Notes: a model not told the origin generated them from the letters alone. Counted from the stretch's first letter, positions 17,728 through 26,122 are shown. The stretch: DNA of 64,000 bases from Streptococcus cristatus (GCF_003943515.1 NZ_RJPT01000001.1:69033-133032), one strand, 5' to 3'. Numbers and translations: made by a program.

Positions 17728-18895
17728 GAATCTTATCAAATTTTTCTATGTAAAAGAGGCTCATAGTCATGATGACGGTCAGTCCGAGGAGGATGAGGAT
17801 GGCTGGTGTCCAAGAGTGGAACAAATCAAAGCTGTAGCCAAAGAGGCTCGGGCCGAAGGCGGCTAGGACGTATCCTCCAGTTTGAGCCAGTCCGGATAGT
17901 TGAGCCGTTTGTGCAGGCGTAGAGGTCTTGAGGGAGAAGGTCACCATGAGATAGGGGAAGAGAGCACTGACAGACATACCAATGAGCAGATTAAGAATCA
18001 GCCAATAAGCAAAGGAATCTGTCTGAATCAAGAGCATGGTAATGCCGATCAGACCTGCCGCAGAAACCAAGCTAATCATAATTAGACGTTGACGAGCCTT
18101 CAAGCGCGCTGTCAAGCTAGGAATTGTCATCGAAAAGGGCAGGCTAATCAGAGAAAAGACCGCTGCTAGTAGTCCGGTCGTATCAGTAGAAAGGCCAGCT
18201 TGCTGCCCCAAGGTTGGCAACCAAGTCATACTGGTATAAAAGAGTAGTGACTGTAAGCCACCAAATAAAATTAAGGCCCAGACTCTTGGATTTTTTAGAA
18301 GAGCTCCTTGCTCTTGCTTTCCTTGCTGTTTAGCTGCCAAGCGATGGCTATATTTGACATTGGGCAACCAAACCAGGAGAATCACAAAGCAAATCAGGGT
18401 TGATATCCAAATGAGACCTTGCCAAGAGCTCATTTGAACGATGGGAACAGCCAAAGCAGACAAAATCGTGATCGACAGTCCCATCGATGTGATATAGAGA
18501 GTTGTCAAAAGACCGACACGATGCGGCTGATTGGCCTGAATCAAGCTCGGAAGAAGGACGTTTAAGACAGCAATAGCCGCTCCTAAAATAATAGTCCCCG
18601 TATAGAGTAAGGGAAGATTAAATACGCGAATCAGCGAGCCTAGAGTTAGCACGAGTAAAACAATAGCAAACAGTTTTTCCAAGCTCATCTTTTGCGCCAA
18701 GCGCGGAGCAAAGACTGAGCAGAGGGCAAACATAATCAAAGGCAGACTGGTCAAGAGGCCTAGGGAACTAACTGGAACCTGTAGCCCCTCCGCAATGTCT
18801 GTCAGAACGATAGGCAAAACAGTAAAAGGAGCCCGCAGTGCTATCCCGATCATCACTATACCTGGAATTAAAAATGGTGAGTGTTCTTTTTTCAT
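17723..18895 (-). CDS. MFS transporter, CynX/NimT-like
   Basis: The 390-residue integral membrane protein has about twelve predicted transmembrane helices with the cytosolic loop at about residues 190-205 (KQQGKQEQ). Its overall character (IALRAPFTVLPIVLTDI near the N-terminus, a GLAQTGGYVLAAFGPSLFGY segment in helix 11) matches the CynX/NimT branch of the major facilitator superfamily, which includes cyanate and 2-nitroimidazole transporters. The substrate cannot be read from sequence. It lies 76 bp downstream of the TetR gene in the same direction. A minus-strand extended -10 (TGGTATAAT, 18930-18935) in that gap could drive it alone. Confidence 0.82.
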   Translation of the reverse strand: MKKEHSPFLIPGIVMIGIALRAPFTVLPIVLTDIAEGLQVPVSSLGLLTSLPLIMFALCSVFAPRLAQKMSLEKLFAIVLLVLTLGSLIRVFNLPLLYTGTIILGAAIAVLNVLLPSLIQANQPHRVGLLTTLYITSMGLSITILSALAVPIVQMSSWQGLIWISTLICFVILLVWLPNVKYSHRLAAKQQGKQEQGALLKNPRVWALILFGGLQSLLFYTSMTWLPTLGQQAGLSTDTTGLLAAVFSLISLPFSMTIPSLTARLKARQRLIMISLVSAAGLIGITMLLIQTDSFAYWLILNLLIGMSVSALFPYLMVTFSLKTSTPAQTAQLSGLAQTGGYVLAAFGPSLFGYSFDLFHSWTPAILILLGLTVIMTMSLFYIEKFDKIL

Positions 18896-18971
18896 AAATA
18901 GTCAATCTCCTTTCGTACGTCAAGGAACGATTATACCATATCTTTTTAGAAAATGATAGGTGAATTGCGGC

Positions 18972-19493
18972 TTAGTCCATCAAGTCCAGAAAATAACGAG
19001 AAATCGTGTCTTCGTCAACCTGATTTCGTTGCTGCAGCCACCAGCTGACCGTCTCCACAAAAGTTGACGTCACATAATTTTTTAAAAAGTTGTCTGGCAG
19101 ATGGCTTTTTTTCTGCAATAATGTCTGCTCAATCATGGGAAAGAGATAGCGCTCTAGCTCGATTTTCAAGCGGTTGATGAAATAAGTATTTTTAGCTAGG
19201 AGAAGGGTGGCTATCCGATCCTGATTTTTCCGAAAGTGATGGAAAATATGGGCCGTCGCTTCAAATAAATCGCGTCCTTCAGAGCGCTCGATAAAGGTAT
19301 GCTGAAAGAGCTCTTGGCAGAGTTCCTCCAGCAGGGTTTCCTTGGTCTCAAAGTGGCTATAGAAGGTGGAGCGACCTACATCTGCTAGGTCAATGATTTC
19401 CTGAACGGTGATGCTTTCGTAACTTTTCTGATTGAGCAGGCTGATAAAGGCTTGGTAAATGGCTGCGCGTGATTTTTTTACTCGTCTATCCAT
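18972..19493 (-). CDS. TetR/AcrR-family regulator, possibly SczA-like
   Basis: A 173-residue protein with an N-terminal TetR helix-turn-helix (ITVQEIIDLADVGRSTFYSHFETKETLL, split as ITVQEIIDLADV and GRSTFYSHF). Its all-helical C-terminal domain differs from classic TetR. ATG 19493 is chosen; the TTG at 19508 has no binding site. It is divergent from a CzcD-like exporter. In Streptococcus pneumoniae the TetR-type regulator SczA is encoded beside czcD and controls it in response to zinc, so that role is plausible here. The co-directional MFS gene is an alternative target. Inverted repeats lie in the divergent promoter region. Confidence 0.78.
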   Translation of the reverse strand: MDRRVKKSRAAIYQAFISLLNQKSYESITVQEIIDLADVGRSTFYSHFETKETLLEELCQELFQHTFIERSEGRDLFEATAHIFHHFRKNQDRIATLLLAKNTYFINRLKIELERYLFPMIEQTLLQKKSHLPDNFLKNYVTSTFVETVSWWLQQRNQVDEDTISRYFLDLMD

Positions 19494-19517
19494 GGAAATT
19501 CCGTACAAAAAGAGCTT

Positions 19518-19601
19518 TTTGTCTGCTAAGAGACAAAGGGCATGAACTGGCTCTTGTTTCCTTTCTAATAATAGGAGATAATATAATTGAACAGAGTGTT
19601 C
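19518..19601. promoter_or_regulatory. candidate TetR/SczA operators in the divergent promoter region
   Basis: Two perfect inverted repeats lie between the TetR gene and czcD. TTTGTCT-6-AGACAAA is at 19518-19537, next to the TetR start. GAACA-GAG-TGTTC is at 19589-19601, about 60 bp upstream of czcD and next to a TTGAAC that could act as -35. Either could bind the TetR protein. Confidence 0.5.
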
Positions 19602-19662
19602 GGTATTGATTAGATTATACCATAAGTATTATTCCTTTGGGAAAATAAATAAGGAGGTTCAC

Positions 19663-20523
19663 ATGAAATCCAGTAAAAATATGACAATCGCTTTTCTCTT
19701 GAACTTTTCTTTTGCTATTATTGAGTTTATCTTTGGGCTTCTCTTTCATTCTAGCGCTGTCTTAGCCGATGCGGTTCATGATACGGGAGATGCCTTGGCT
19801 ATTGGCCTATCGACTCTTTTTGAGAAGATTTCCACAAAAAAAGAAGACCGAGAATATACCCTAGGATATAAACGCTACAGCCTGCTGGGTGCCCTCTTGA
19901 CTTCGGTGATTTTGCTGGTCGGTTCGACCTTGGTAATCGTGGAAAATGTCCCTAAATTATTTGCTCCTGAGAAGGTGAATTATGATGGCATGCTGGTTTT
20001 GGGAATTGTCGCTATTGCCGTTAATACAGCAGCTAGCAGAGTCGTCAGCCATGGCCACAGTCACAATGAATCCATTCTTAGCTTGCATTTTCTTGAGGAT
20101 ATCTTGGGCTGGCTAGCGGTTATTCTCGTATCTCTCATTTTGCGCTTCACCGATTGGTATTTCCTGGATCCGCTGCTTTCTCTCGTCATCGCAGGCTTTA
20201 TTCTCAGCAAGGCTCTGCCAAAATTTTGGGAGAATATCCAGATTTTCCTAGACCATGTGCCCAGCGATGTGGATCTTAGTCAGCTTTATCAGGAAATAGC
20301 AGCGCTGGAAAATGTGCGAGCCATCACCCAGCTCAATGTCTGGACAACAGATGGCTTGGAAAAATTTGCCATGCTTCATATCTGTCTGAAAAATCCAAAT
20401 TTGCTGGCTGAAACGCAGGCTGTCCTGCGCCAAAGGCTTTTGGTTTATGGCATTGCCAAAGTGACCATTCAGACCGATGAAAGCTTGCAGGAACACCAAG
20501 AATATTGTATTGGTAAAGAATAA
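19663..20523 (+). CDS. czcD: cation diffusion facilitator, CzcD-like zinc exporter
   Basis: The 286-residue CDF family protein has about six transmembrane helices and a cytosolic C-terminal domain (from about residue 200). Helix 2 carries ADAVHDTGD and helix 5 HFLEDILGW, so the H/D metal-binding residues of CDF transporters are present. A short HGHSHN stretch occurs at the cytosolic loop near residue 130. These proteins export Zn2+ (or similar ions) in exchange for protons. AAGGAGG gives a clear start at 19663; an upstream in-frame extension lacks one. The gene is monocistronic, ending in a terminator. The divergent TetR gene suggests metal-dependent control. Confidence 0.85.
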   Translation: MKSSKNMTIAFLLNFSFAIIEFIFGLLFHSSAVLADAVHDTGDALAIGLSTLFEKISTKKEDREYTLGYKRYSLLGALLTSVILLVGSTLVIVENVPKLFAPEKVNYDGMLVLGIVAIAVNTAASRVVSHGHSHNESILSLHFLEDILGWLAVILVSLILRFTDWYFLDPLLSLVIAGFILSKALPKFWENIQIFLDHVPSDVDLSQLYQEIAALENVRAITQLNVWTTDGLEKFAMLHICLKNPNLLAETQAVLRQRLLVYGIAKVTIQTDESLQEHQEYCIGKE

Positions 20524-20530
20524 GCCAGCT

Positions 20531-20556
20531 CCCCAGAGAAATTCTGGGGTTTTTGT
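20531..20556 (+). terminator. czcD terminator
   Basis: CCCCAGA pairs with TCTGGGG around GAAAT, followed by TTTTTG. Confidence 0.9.
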
Positions 20557-20591
20557 TTGCGGAAAAATTTTCCCAAACAGCACATAAATGC

Positions 20592-20651
20592 TTGCCTTTT
20601 ATTCTTGTGTGTGATATATTTATAACATAAAGATGTTAAATATTTATAACA
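20592..20651 (+). promoter_or_regulatory. promoter and direct repeats of the membrane protein/XRE/maf operon
   Basis: TTGCCT (20592-20597), 17 bp, TATATT (20615-20620). The 12-mer ATATTTATAACA occurs at 20616-20627, over the -10, and again at 20640-20651, 24 bp later. A regulator bound to both would block the promoter; the XRE protein encoded two genes downstream is the likely candidate. Confidence 0.65.
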
Positions 20652-20669
20652 CTACGAAAGGAGCCTATC

Positions 20670-21269
20670 ATGAAAAAAAGTCAAAAAATGGGTGGCCTCA
20701 TTTTGGTCGCCACCGCTCTCTTTATTGATTTTACTGTTTTCCTTGCACCCAGCAATCTCAGCTGGTCAGCCAAGTGGATGATTGTCGGTCTGGTAAGTAT
20801 AGGTCAGCTTATAAGCATCTGGTCTTGGTTTCACATGAAACCATGGCCTAAGAAGATGAAAGAGATTCAAGAAAAGCAGGTCTATGATCTGACCATGAAA
20901 TTTTATAATCTGTTGAATCTTACGGCAACCTCTATCTATACTGTCGGAATCTGGTTGTGGACTCCGAGCACCAATCCGCCCATTATAAAGCACATTGCTT
21001 TGGGAAGCCTCCTCGCTATCCAGTTTCTCTTTCTTTTATTTTTTGCCTTGAAAAAGGTCAAGGAGAGAGCAGACGAGCGCTTTTATGCCAATCTAGCAAA
21101 AGCAGCGACTTTGATGTTTGCCGTCTGTATAGCAATTTTACTGGTGCTTGCAGGGATTAGTGCTAATATAGGATCCATCACAGTCAATGTCGGAATATTT
21201 TTCATCATGATTGGTGTCTTAGTTTTGCTCTTTGGTTTTGTCTTCTTTTTATTTGAAAAGAGAGGTTAA
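20670..21269 (+). CDS. multi-pass membrane protein paired with an XRE regulator
   Basis: A 199-residue protein with five to six predicted transmembrane helices and no recognised catalytic motif. It resembles the small membrane proteins (DUF3796/DUF2178-type) that lie directly before a stand-alone XRE regulator in many Firmicutes. Here the XRE start codon follows 2 nt after this gene's stop. The start has AAAGGAG at good spacing. The pairing suggests that the regulator controls, or is controlled by, this membrane protein, but no function is known. Confidence 0.7.
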   Translation: MKKSQKMGGLILVATALFIDFTVFLAPSNLSWSAKWMIVGLVSIGQLISIWSWFHMKPWPKKMKEIQEKQVYDLTMKFYNLLNLTATSIYTVGIWLWTPSTNPPIIKHIALGSLLAIQFLFLLFFALKKVKERADERFYANLAKAATLMFAVCIAILLVLAGISANIGSITVNVGIFFIMIGVLVLLFGFVFFLFEKRG

Positions 21270-21271
21270 AA

Positions 21272-21499
21272 ATGGCCAAGGAAAGCAATATTATCACCAA
21301 TCTCAAATCTGTCCGCGAATCCAGAGGCATGACCCAGCAGGAGTTAGCTGACCGCATTGGAATGCGGCGCGAAACGATCTTGCACTTAGAAAATAATCGC
21401 TACAATCCCTCGCTAGAGATGGCTTTAAAAATCGCTCAGGTTTTTGATTTGCGGGTGGAAGAACTCTTTCAATTAAAGGACACAGGAGGACAATCATGA
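21272..21499 (+). CDS. XRE-family helix-turn-helix regulator
   Basis: A 75-residue protein that is essentially one Cro/C1-type DNA-binding domain (SRGMTQQELADRIGMRRETI, then an LENNRYNPSLEMALKIA segment). Such short proteins usually repress their own operon. The gene begins 2 nt after the membrane protein gene and overlaps maf by 4 nt (ATGA), so all three are co-transcribed. The direct repeats at the operon promoter are its likely binding sites. Confidence 0.85.
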   Translation: MAKESNIITNLKSVRESRGMTQQELADRIGMRRETILHLENNRYNPSLEMALKIAQVFDLRVEELFQLKDTGGQS

Positions 21500-22143
21500 A
21501 GACGGTTTTTGACTACCAAAGGGAAGGTGAAAAAGGAGAGATTCGCCGCTTTGTCCTGCTATCTACGTCGCCCAGACGCAAGGAATTGCTGAGCTTTTTG
21601 AATCCAGAGATTCAGGCTGTAGAAGTGGACGAGCGAGCTATCGAAGAGCATTGTATGGCAAGCATCGATGATCAGGACTTTCTGACCAAGGCAGCCAAGA
21701 TTTGCTGTGAGATTTCCAAGGCCAAGTCTGATTTGGACTTAGAAGCCGAGACTCTTTATATTTCGGCTGATACCATCGTCGTAGTGGATGATCAGATTTA
21801 CAATAAACCACAGGATTTAGCTGAAGCCAGTCGGATGTTTCGCTCTTACTTTGATAAGAGTCACCATGTAGTGACCTCGGTCTGCCTACGTATGCAGGAT
21901 TTTCTAGAAGTTTTTTACACCGTGGCGCAGGTGGACTTTGTGGATTATTACCCAGAATTAGAGGCTGTCATCGGGGCCTATCTGCATGACAAGCGTCCGC
22001 TAGACAAGGCGGGTGCTTATGGCTTTCAGGAGCTGGATCCTCGCTTTATCCGCTCAATTACAGGTGATATGCACACCATCATCGGCCTGTCTGTCGCTGA
22101 GACCAGCTATCGGATTTTTAGAGGTAGCAAAGGAAAAGAGTAA
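21496..22143 (+). CDS. maf: Maf-like nucleoside triphosphate pyrophosphatase
   Basis: A 215-residue Maf/YceF/YhdE-family protein. Diagnostic motifs are LLSTSPRRKELL near the N-terminus, ADTIVVVDDQIYNKP in the centre and DKAGAYGFQ later. Family members hydrolyse non-canonical or modified nucleoside triphosphates and were first linked to septum inhibition. The ~20 residues before the SPRR motif are slightly longer than usual, but the start overlaps the XRE gene stop and has GGAGGA upstream. Ends before a strong terminator. Confidence 0.88.
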   Translation: MKTVFDYQREGEKGEIRRFVLLSTSPRRKELLSFLNPEIQAVEVDERAIEEHCMASIDDQDFLTKAAKICCEISKAKSDLDLEAETLYISADTIVVVDDQIYNKPQDLAEASRMFRSYFDKSHHVVTSVCLRMQDFLEVFYTVAQVDFVDYYPELEAVIGAYLHDKRPLDKAGAYGFQELDPRFIRSITGDMHTIIGLSVAETSYRIFRGSKGKE

Positions 22144-22169
22144 GGCTTTGATCTCTATCCTAAAACATC

Positions 22170-22218
22170 AAAAAATCTCCCCACAAGTGGTTGTCCACTT
22201 TCTTAGGGAGATTTTTTC
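22170..22218. terminator. bidirectional terminator after maf and the GH1-like gene
   Basis: AAAAAATCTCCC pairs with GGGAGATTTTTT, with an inner AAGTGG/CCACTT stem. A and T runs on both sides allow it to stop both the rightward maf operon and the leftward glycosidase-like gene. Confidence 0.85.
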
Positions 22219-22242
22219 TATGTTTTGAAATGGGACTGGATC

Positions 22243-23415
22243 CTAGATGTTTACATCGCTCCAGCTAAATGGTGTGTAGCCAAGCAACTCAATCCCGTCA
22301 ATCTCAACGGATTTAATAATTTCTTGAACGTTGTCTTGAATGTTCTTAGCTAATTGCGGGTGGTCAGAGACCTCAGAACAAGTCTCAATGACCAATAGAG
22401 GTTTGTGGTAGCGCTCGTATAGCTCAGACATGGCAATGCGAAGAAGAACAGGTTGTGCAAGACAAGTTTCTACATTTTTGCGGACATATTTGTTGGTAAA
22501 CAAATCTTGGATATTTTCCGCCGCATAATGTGAGAAGGCAACAAAATCCACGATGCCTTCTCTTAAGGCGAAGACATCCTCTTCCGTAATGCCCAGATCC
22601 AGCTGATTTCGCTCAATGTAGCGAAGGAAGTGGTTTGGATAGTGGCCCTTGGTCTGCACATCTGTAAAAATGTAGTTTTTACGTCTGTTCAGCTCATGGC
22701 CCAAGGCATCGGTAGCTGAGTGATTTTCTTGATGGGAATCACTATTGATGGTAATCAAGCTACCAAATTGGAAGGTTGGATTGATGGTTTGGCCGAGCTT
22801 AACCACATTTGCAGATGCGATTAGCTGATGATGAGCAGCCAGCCAAATTTGTTGCTCTTGGTTTTCCGTGCTGTCAAAGTGTAGTCCAGCGCCTAAGAAT
22901 GGCAAATAGGAAAGAGCGCTCATTTCTTTAAAGGTAATCCAGTAAGTGACTTTTTCTTTAAAGTGGGTCAAAACGGCTTCGCAATACTTTTCATACATGG
23001 CAATCATTTGCCGGCTTTTCCATGCGCCGTATTTTTCATACAAATGAAGAGGGAAGTCAAAATGAGACAGGGTCACAATTGGTTCAATGTCATTTTCGAG
23101 CAGTGCATCGATAATTGACTCATAGAAAGCAAGGACCTTAGCATCGGGTCTTCGCTCTTCTCCGGTCGGGAAGAGGCGAGTCCATGAAAAGGACAGCTGG
23201 TAGGTATTGAAGCCCATTGTTTTAATTTTTTCAATATCTGCCAGATAATCCTGTTTACTATAGCCTTGTTTGAATAAATCGTAGGCTCCTAGGGGAATTG
23301 TTCGATAGTCAACTGTTCCGTCCATGACAGAGAGACGATAGTCTTCACCATACTGGGGCAGGATGTCGGTGATTCCTAGACTTTTACCATTACTTGATAG
23401 AATATTTCTAATCAT
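22243..23415 (-). CDS. divergent, shortened GH1 (6-phospho-beta-glucosidase-like) protein
   Basis: A 390-residue protein clearly derived from glycoside hydrolase family 1: SWTRLFPTGEE, TLSHFDFPLHLYEKYG, AAHHQLIAS and VDFVAFSHYAAEN all align with BglA-type enzymes. It lacks the usual FLWGGATAANQ N-terminus and the last ~50-60 residues, ending at GYTPFSWSDVNI (family usually ~460-480). The acid/base motif reads TFKEM instead of TFNE(P/I), and the nucleophile motif reads VIETCSE instead of VENG. Both glutamates persist but their conserved neighbours are gone. Probably weak or non-catalytic. It is co-directional with the serine-rich repeat gene, 40 bp downstream, with AAAGGAAC before the ATG. Confidence 0.82.
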   Translation of the reverse strand: MIRNILSSNGKSLGITDILPQYGEDYRLSVMDGTVDYRTIPLGAYDLFKQGYSKQDYLADIEKIKTMGFNTYQLSFSWTRLFPTGEERRPDAKVLAFYESIIDALLENDIEPIVTLSHFDFPLHLYEKYGAWKSRQMIAMYEKYCEAVLTHFKEKVTYWITFKEMSALSYLPFLGAGLHFDSTENQEQQIWLAAHHQLIASANVVKLGQTINPTFQFGSLITINSDSHQENHSATDALGHELNRRKNYIFTDVQTKGHYPNHFLRYIERNQLDLGITEEDVFALREGIVDFVAFSHYAAENIQDLFTNKYVRKNVETCLAQPVLLRIAMSELYERYHKPLLVIETCSEVSDHPQLAKNIQDNVQEIIKSVEIDGIELLGYTPFSWSDVNI

Positions 23416-23455
23416 ATTAGTTCCTTTCAGTATTCATTCGCTGCTTGTTCTGAGC

Positions 23456-26095
23456 TTATTTTTTCTGTCTTTTAGTAATCATGGCCAAGGTTGATAGATT
23501 CTGTGTGACAGTAGTAAACTCAGAAGCCATGCTTTGCGATTGATATACGGCAGCAGACAGACTGATCGAATGGGCTCTCTCTGCACTGATTGATTGTTCA
23601 ATAATCATTCTTTGTGACTGTGATTCAGCAATAGATAGACTGATTGAACGCTCTCTTTCCACGCTCATTGATTGTTCAATAGCGATGCTTTGTGATTGTG
23701 ATTCCACAACAGATAGGCTGCGTGACTGTTCTTGCTCTAGGCTGATAGACTGCTCAATGATCTTACTTTGGGCTTCAGATTGGGCAAGGTAAATGCTGAA
23801 TGAATGATCCTGTTCGACGCTAATTGATTGTTCAACGGCTCTACTGAGGACTTTAGATTCTGCAGTAGATAAACTAAATGATTGTTCTTGCTCCAAGCTG
23901 GTAGACTGCTCAATAGTATCTCTTTTCGCTCTAGATTCCGCAGCTGTCAAACTGTATGAATATTCCTGTTCCAGATTGCGAGATTGTTCTACCGCCGCAT
24001 GTTGTGATTGTGATTCCGCGATAGACAGGCTGCGTGACTGTTCTTGTTCCAAGCTGATAGACTGCTCTACGGCCACGCTTTTCGCTTCGGATTCCGCCAT
24101 AGACAGGTTAGTAGATACTTCATTTTCTAGGCTGATAGACTGTTCAATTGCGATGCTTTGAATTTCATTTTCAGTAACAGATAGGCTTAGCGAGGCCTCA
24201 TTCTCCACGCTAATAGATTGTTCAATTGCTCGACTTAAGGCTGCAGATTCCGCCACAGACAGGCCGATAGACGCTTCATTTTCTGCACTAATTGATAACT
24301 TGATCGCTTTACTTAGTGCTTCAGACTCTACGATAGATAAGCTAGTAGACACTTCGTTTTCCGTGATAATAGACTGTTCAATAGCTCTATCTAAGACTTG
24401 GGATTCTTCTACAGACAAGCTGGTAGATGCTTCGATTTCTGCGCTGATCGATTCTTGAATGGCAATGCTTTGCGAAACGGACTCAGCTACAGATAAGCTT
24501 GTAGATGCTTCGATTTCCGCACTGATCGATTCTTGGACTGCAATGCTTTGAGAAATAGATTCAGCAACGGACAAGCTAGTAGATGCTTCGATTTCCGCGC
24601 TGATTGATTCTTGGATGGCGATGCTTTGAGACACAGACTCAGCTATCGACAGACTAGTAGATGCTTCGATTTCCGCACTGATAGATTCTTGGATGGCGAT
24701 GCTTTGAGACACAGACTCAGCTATCGACAGACTAGTAGATGCTTCGATTTCCGCACTGATAGATTCTTGGATAGCAATGCTTTGAGACACAGACTCGGCT
24801 ACAGATAAGCTCTTAGACGCTTCGATTTCCGCGCTGATCGATTCTTGAATGGCAATGCTTTGAGACACAGATTCAGCTACAGACAGGCTAGCAGACGCTT
24901 CGATTTCCGCGCTGATAGATTCTTGGATGGCGATGCTTTGAGAAACAGACTCTGCTATGGACAGGCTAAGCGACGCTTCCGCCTCCGCACTGATAGATTC
25001 TTGGATGGCGATGCTTTGCGCTACGGATTCTGCCACCGACAGGCTCAGTGATGCTTCTGTTTCTGCACTGATTGATTCTTGAATGGCAATGCTTTGCGAA
25101 ATAGACTCAGCAACGGACAAGCTAGTAGATGCTTCCAATTCCGCACTGATTGATTCTTGAATGGCAATGCTTTGAGAAACAGACTCAGCAACGGACAGGC
25201 TAAGCGACGCTTCCGCCTCCGCACTGATTGATTCTTGGATGACAATGCTTTGAGAAATAGATTCTGCCACAGACAAGCTAGTAGATGCTTCGATTTCTGC
25301 ACTGATCGATTCTTGGATAGCAATGCTTTGAGAAACAGATTCTGCTGCTGACAGGCTAAGAGATGCTTCGAATTCCGCGCTGATAGATTCTTGAATTGCA
25401 ATGCTTTGCGCCACAGACTCAGCAATCGACAAGCTTAGCGATGCTTCGTTGTCCGCACTGAGAGACTCTTCAGCGGCCATGCTTTGAGAAACAGATTCGA
25501 AAATTGATAAGCTCAGCGACGCTCTATTTTCTTCAAGGATTGATTGCTCGAAGGCATGATTTTGCGCAATTGACAAGCTAGCAGAAGTATCCGTTTCTTT
25601 GCTGTCAGATTGCCCAACTTCCAAACTGTGTGTCTGTGATTCGGTTACTTCCAAACTACGAGAAGCCTTTTTACTTTCTATACTTAATGATAGAGATATT
25701 GAATCAGCAGTGCTCTTCAAGCCCCTCTTTTTCATAGAATCTGAAGAAATGCTTGTCTCAGCAGATTCTGTCGTGCTAGCTGCCTGGCTTTTCGCTACCA
25801 TTTTTTCTTGCTCCAGACTAGCTTCACTTTCTACAGCTTGAGATTCGTCTGGATCCTCTTCTCCACCGATATTCATAACATCCAAGCGGTCGTAGTATTG
25901 GATCGATTCCAAAGCTTTCTCAATGAGGAAATTTTCTCTATCTTCTGGGTTCACATTGACTTGTGGGGTACTTCCTTCATTGTTATGAACCGCAGAAGTG
26001 GATGATTCGTCCTCTTCTCCTTTTATAAGACGCTTAAAGCCACCTAAAAAATTACGAAACATACCTTTGTTCTCTTCATTATTTGGCATGGACAT
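23456..26095 (-). CDS. serine-rich protein of ~26 tandem 26-residue repeats, no export signal
   Basis: The 879-residue protein starts with an amphipathic, basic-hydrophobic segment (MFRNFLGGFKRLIKG, residues 12-26), then an acidic region to about 100 and a Ser-rich transition. From residue 190 to the end run 26 units of exactly 26 residues (typical unit IEASTSLSVAESVSQSIAIQ plus ESISAE). Units 3-14 are nearly identical; the later ones diverge but keep the period. There is no signal peptide, transmembrane span or LPXTG; the tail is LAMITKRQKK. Hydrophobic residues recur every 3-4 positions, which suggests a long amphipathic helix. The start has AGGGAGAG and a perfect promoter just upstream, so the N-terminus is not truncated. 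Family not recognised. Confidence 0.85.
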   Translation of the reverse strand: MSMPNNEENKGMFRNFLGGFKRLIKGEEDESSTSAVHNNEGSTPQVNVNPEDRENFLIEKALESIQYYDRLDVMNIGGEEDPDESQAVESEASLEQEKMVAKSQAASTTESAETSISSDSMKKRGLKSTADSISLSLSIESKKASRSLEVTESQTHSLEVGQSDSKETDTSASLSIAQNHAFEQSILEENRASLSLSIFESVSQSMAAEESLSADNEASLSLSIAESVAQSIAIQESISAEFEASLSLSAAESVSQSIAIQESISAEIEASTSLSVAESISQSIVIQESISAEAEASLSLSVAESVSQSIAIQESISAELEASTSLSVAESISQSIAIQESISAETEASLSLSVAESVAQSIAIQESISAEAEASLSLSIAESVSQSIAIQESISAEIEASASLSVAESVSQSIAIQESISAEIEASKSLSVAESVSQSIAIQESISAEIEASTSLSIAESVSQSIAIQESISAEIEASTSLSIAESVSQSIAIQESISAEIEASTSLSVAESISQSIAVQESISAEIEASTSLSVAESVSQSIAIQESISAEIEASTSLSVEESQVLDRAIEQSIITENEVSTSLSIVESEALSKAIKLSISAENEASIGLSVAESAALSRAIEQSISVENEASLSLSVTENEIQSIAIEQSISLENEVSTNLSMAESEAKSVAVEQSISLEQEQSRSLSIAESQSQHAAVEQSRNLEQEYSYSLTAAESRAKRDTIEQSTSLEQEQSFSLSTAESKVLSRAVEQSISVEQDHSFSIYLAQSEAQSKIIEQSISLEQEQSRSLSVVESQSQSIAIEQSMSVERERSISLSIAESQSQRMIIEQSISAERAHSISLSAAVYQSQSMASEFTTVTQNLSTLAMITKRQKK
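23501..25528 (-). repeat. 78-bp tandem repeat array inside the serine-rich gene
   Basis: About 26 copies of a 78-bp unit encode the 26-residue repeats. The central copies (about 24437-25372) are the most alike, as expected from recent unequal crossing-over or slippage. Copy number is likely to vary among strains, and short-read assembly could collapse it. Confidence 0.9.
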
Positions 26096-26122
26096 ACTCT
26101 CCCTAATTTTAGTAATAATACT

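Noticed and set aside
23976..25425. Several open frames of 60-126 codons on both strands inside the serine-rich gene
   Set aside because: They are out-of-frame or antisense readings of the 78-bp repeats, have no ribosome binding sites and simply mirror the repeat period.
23501..25528. Tandem array considered as a CRISPR
   Set aside because: Units are contiguous, 78 bp, without unique spacers, and lie in one long reading frame.
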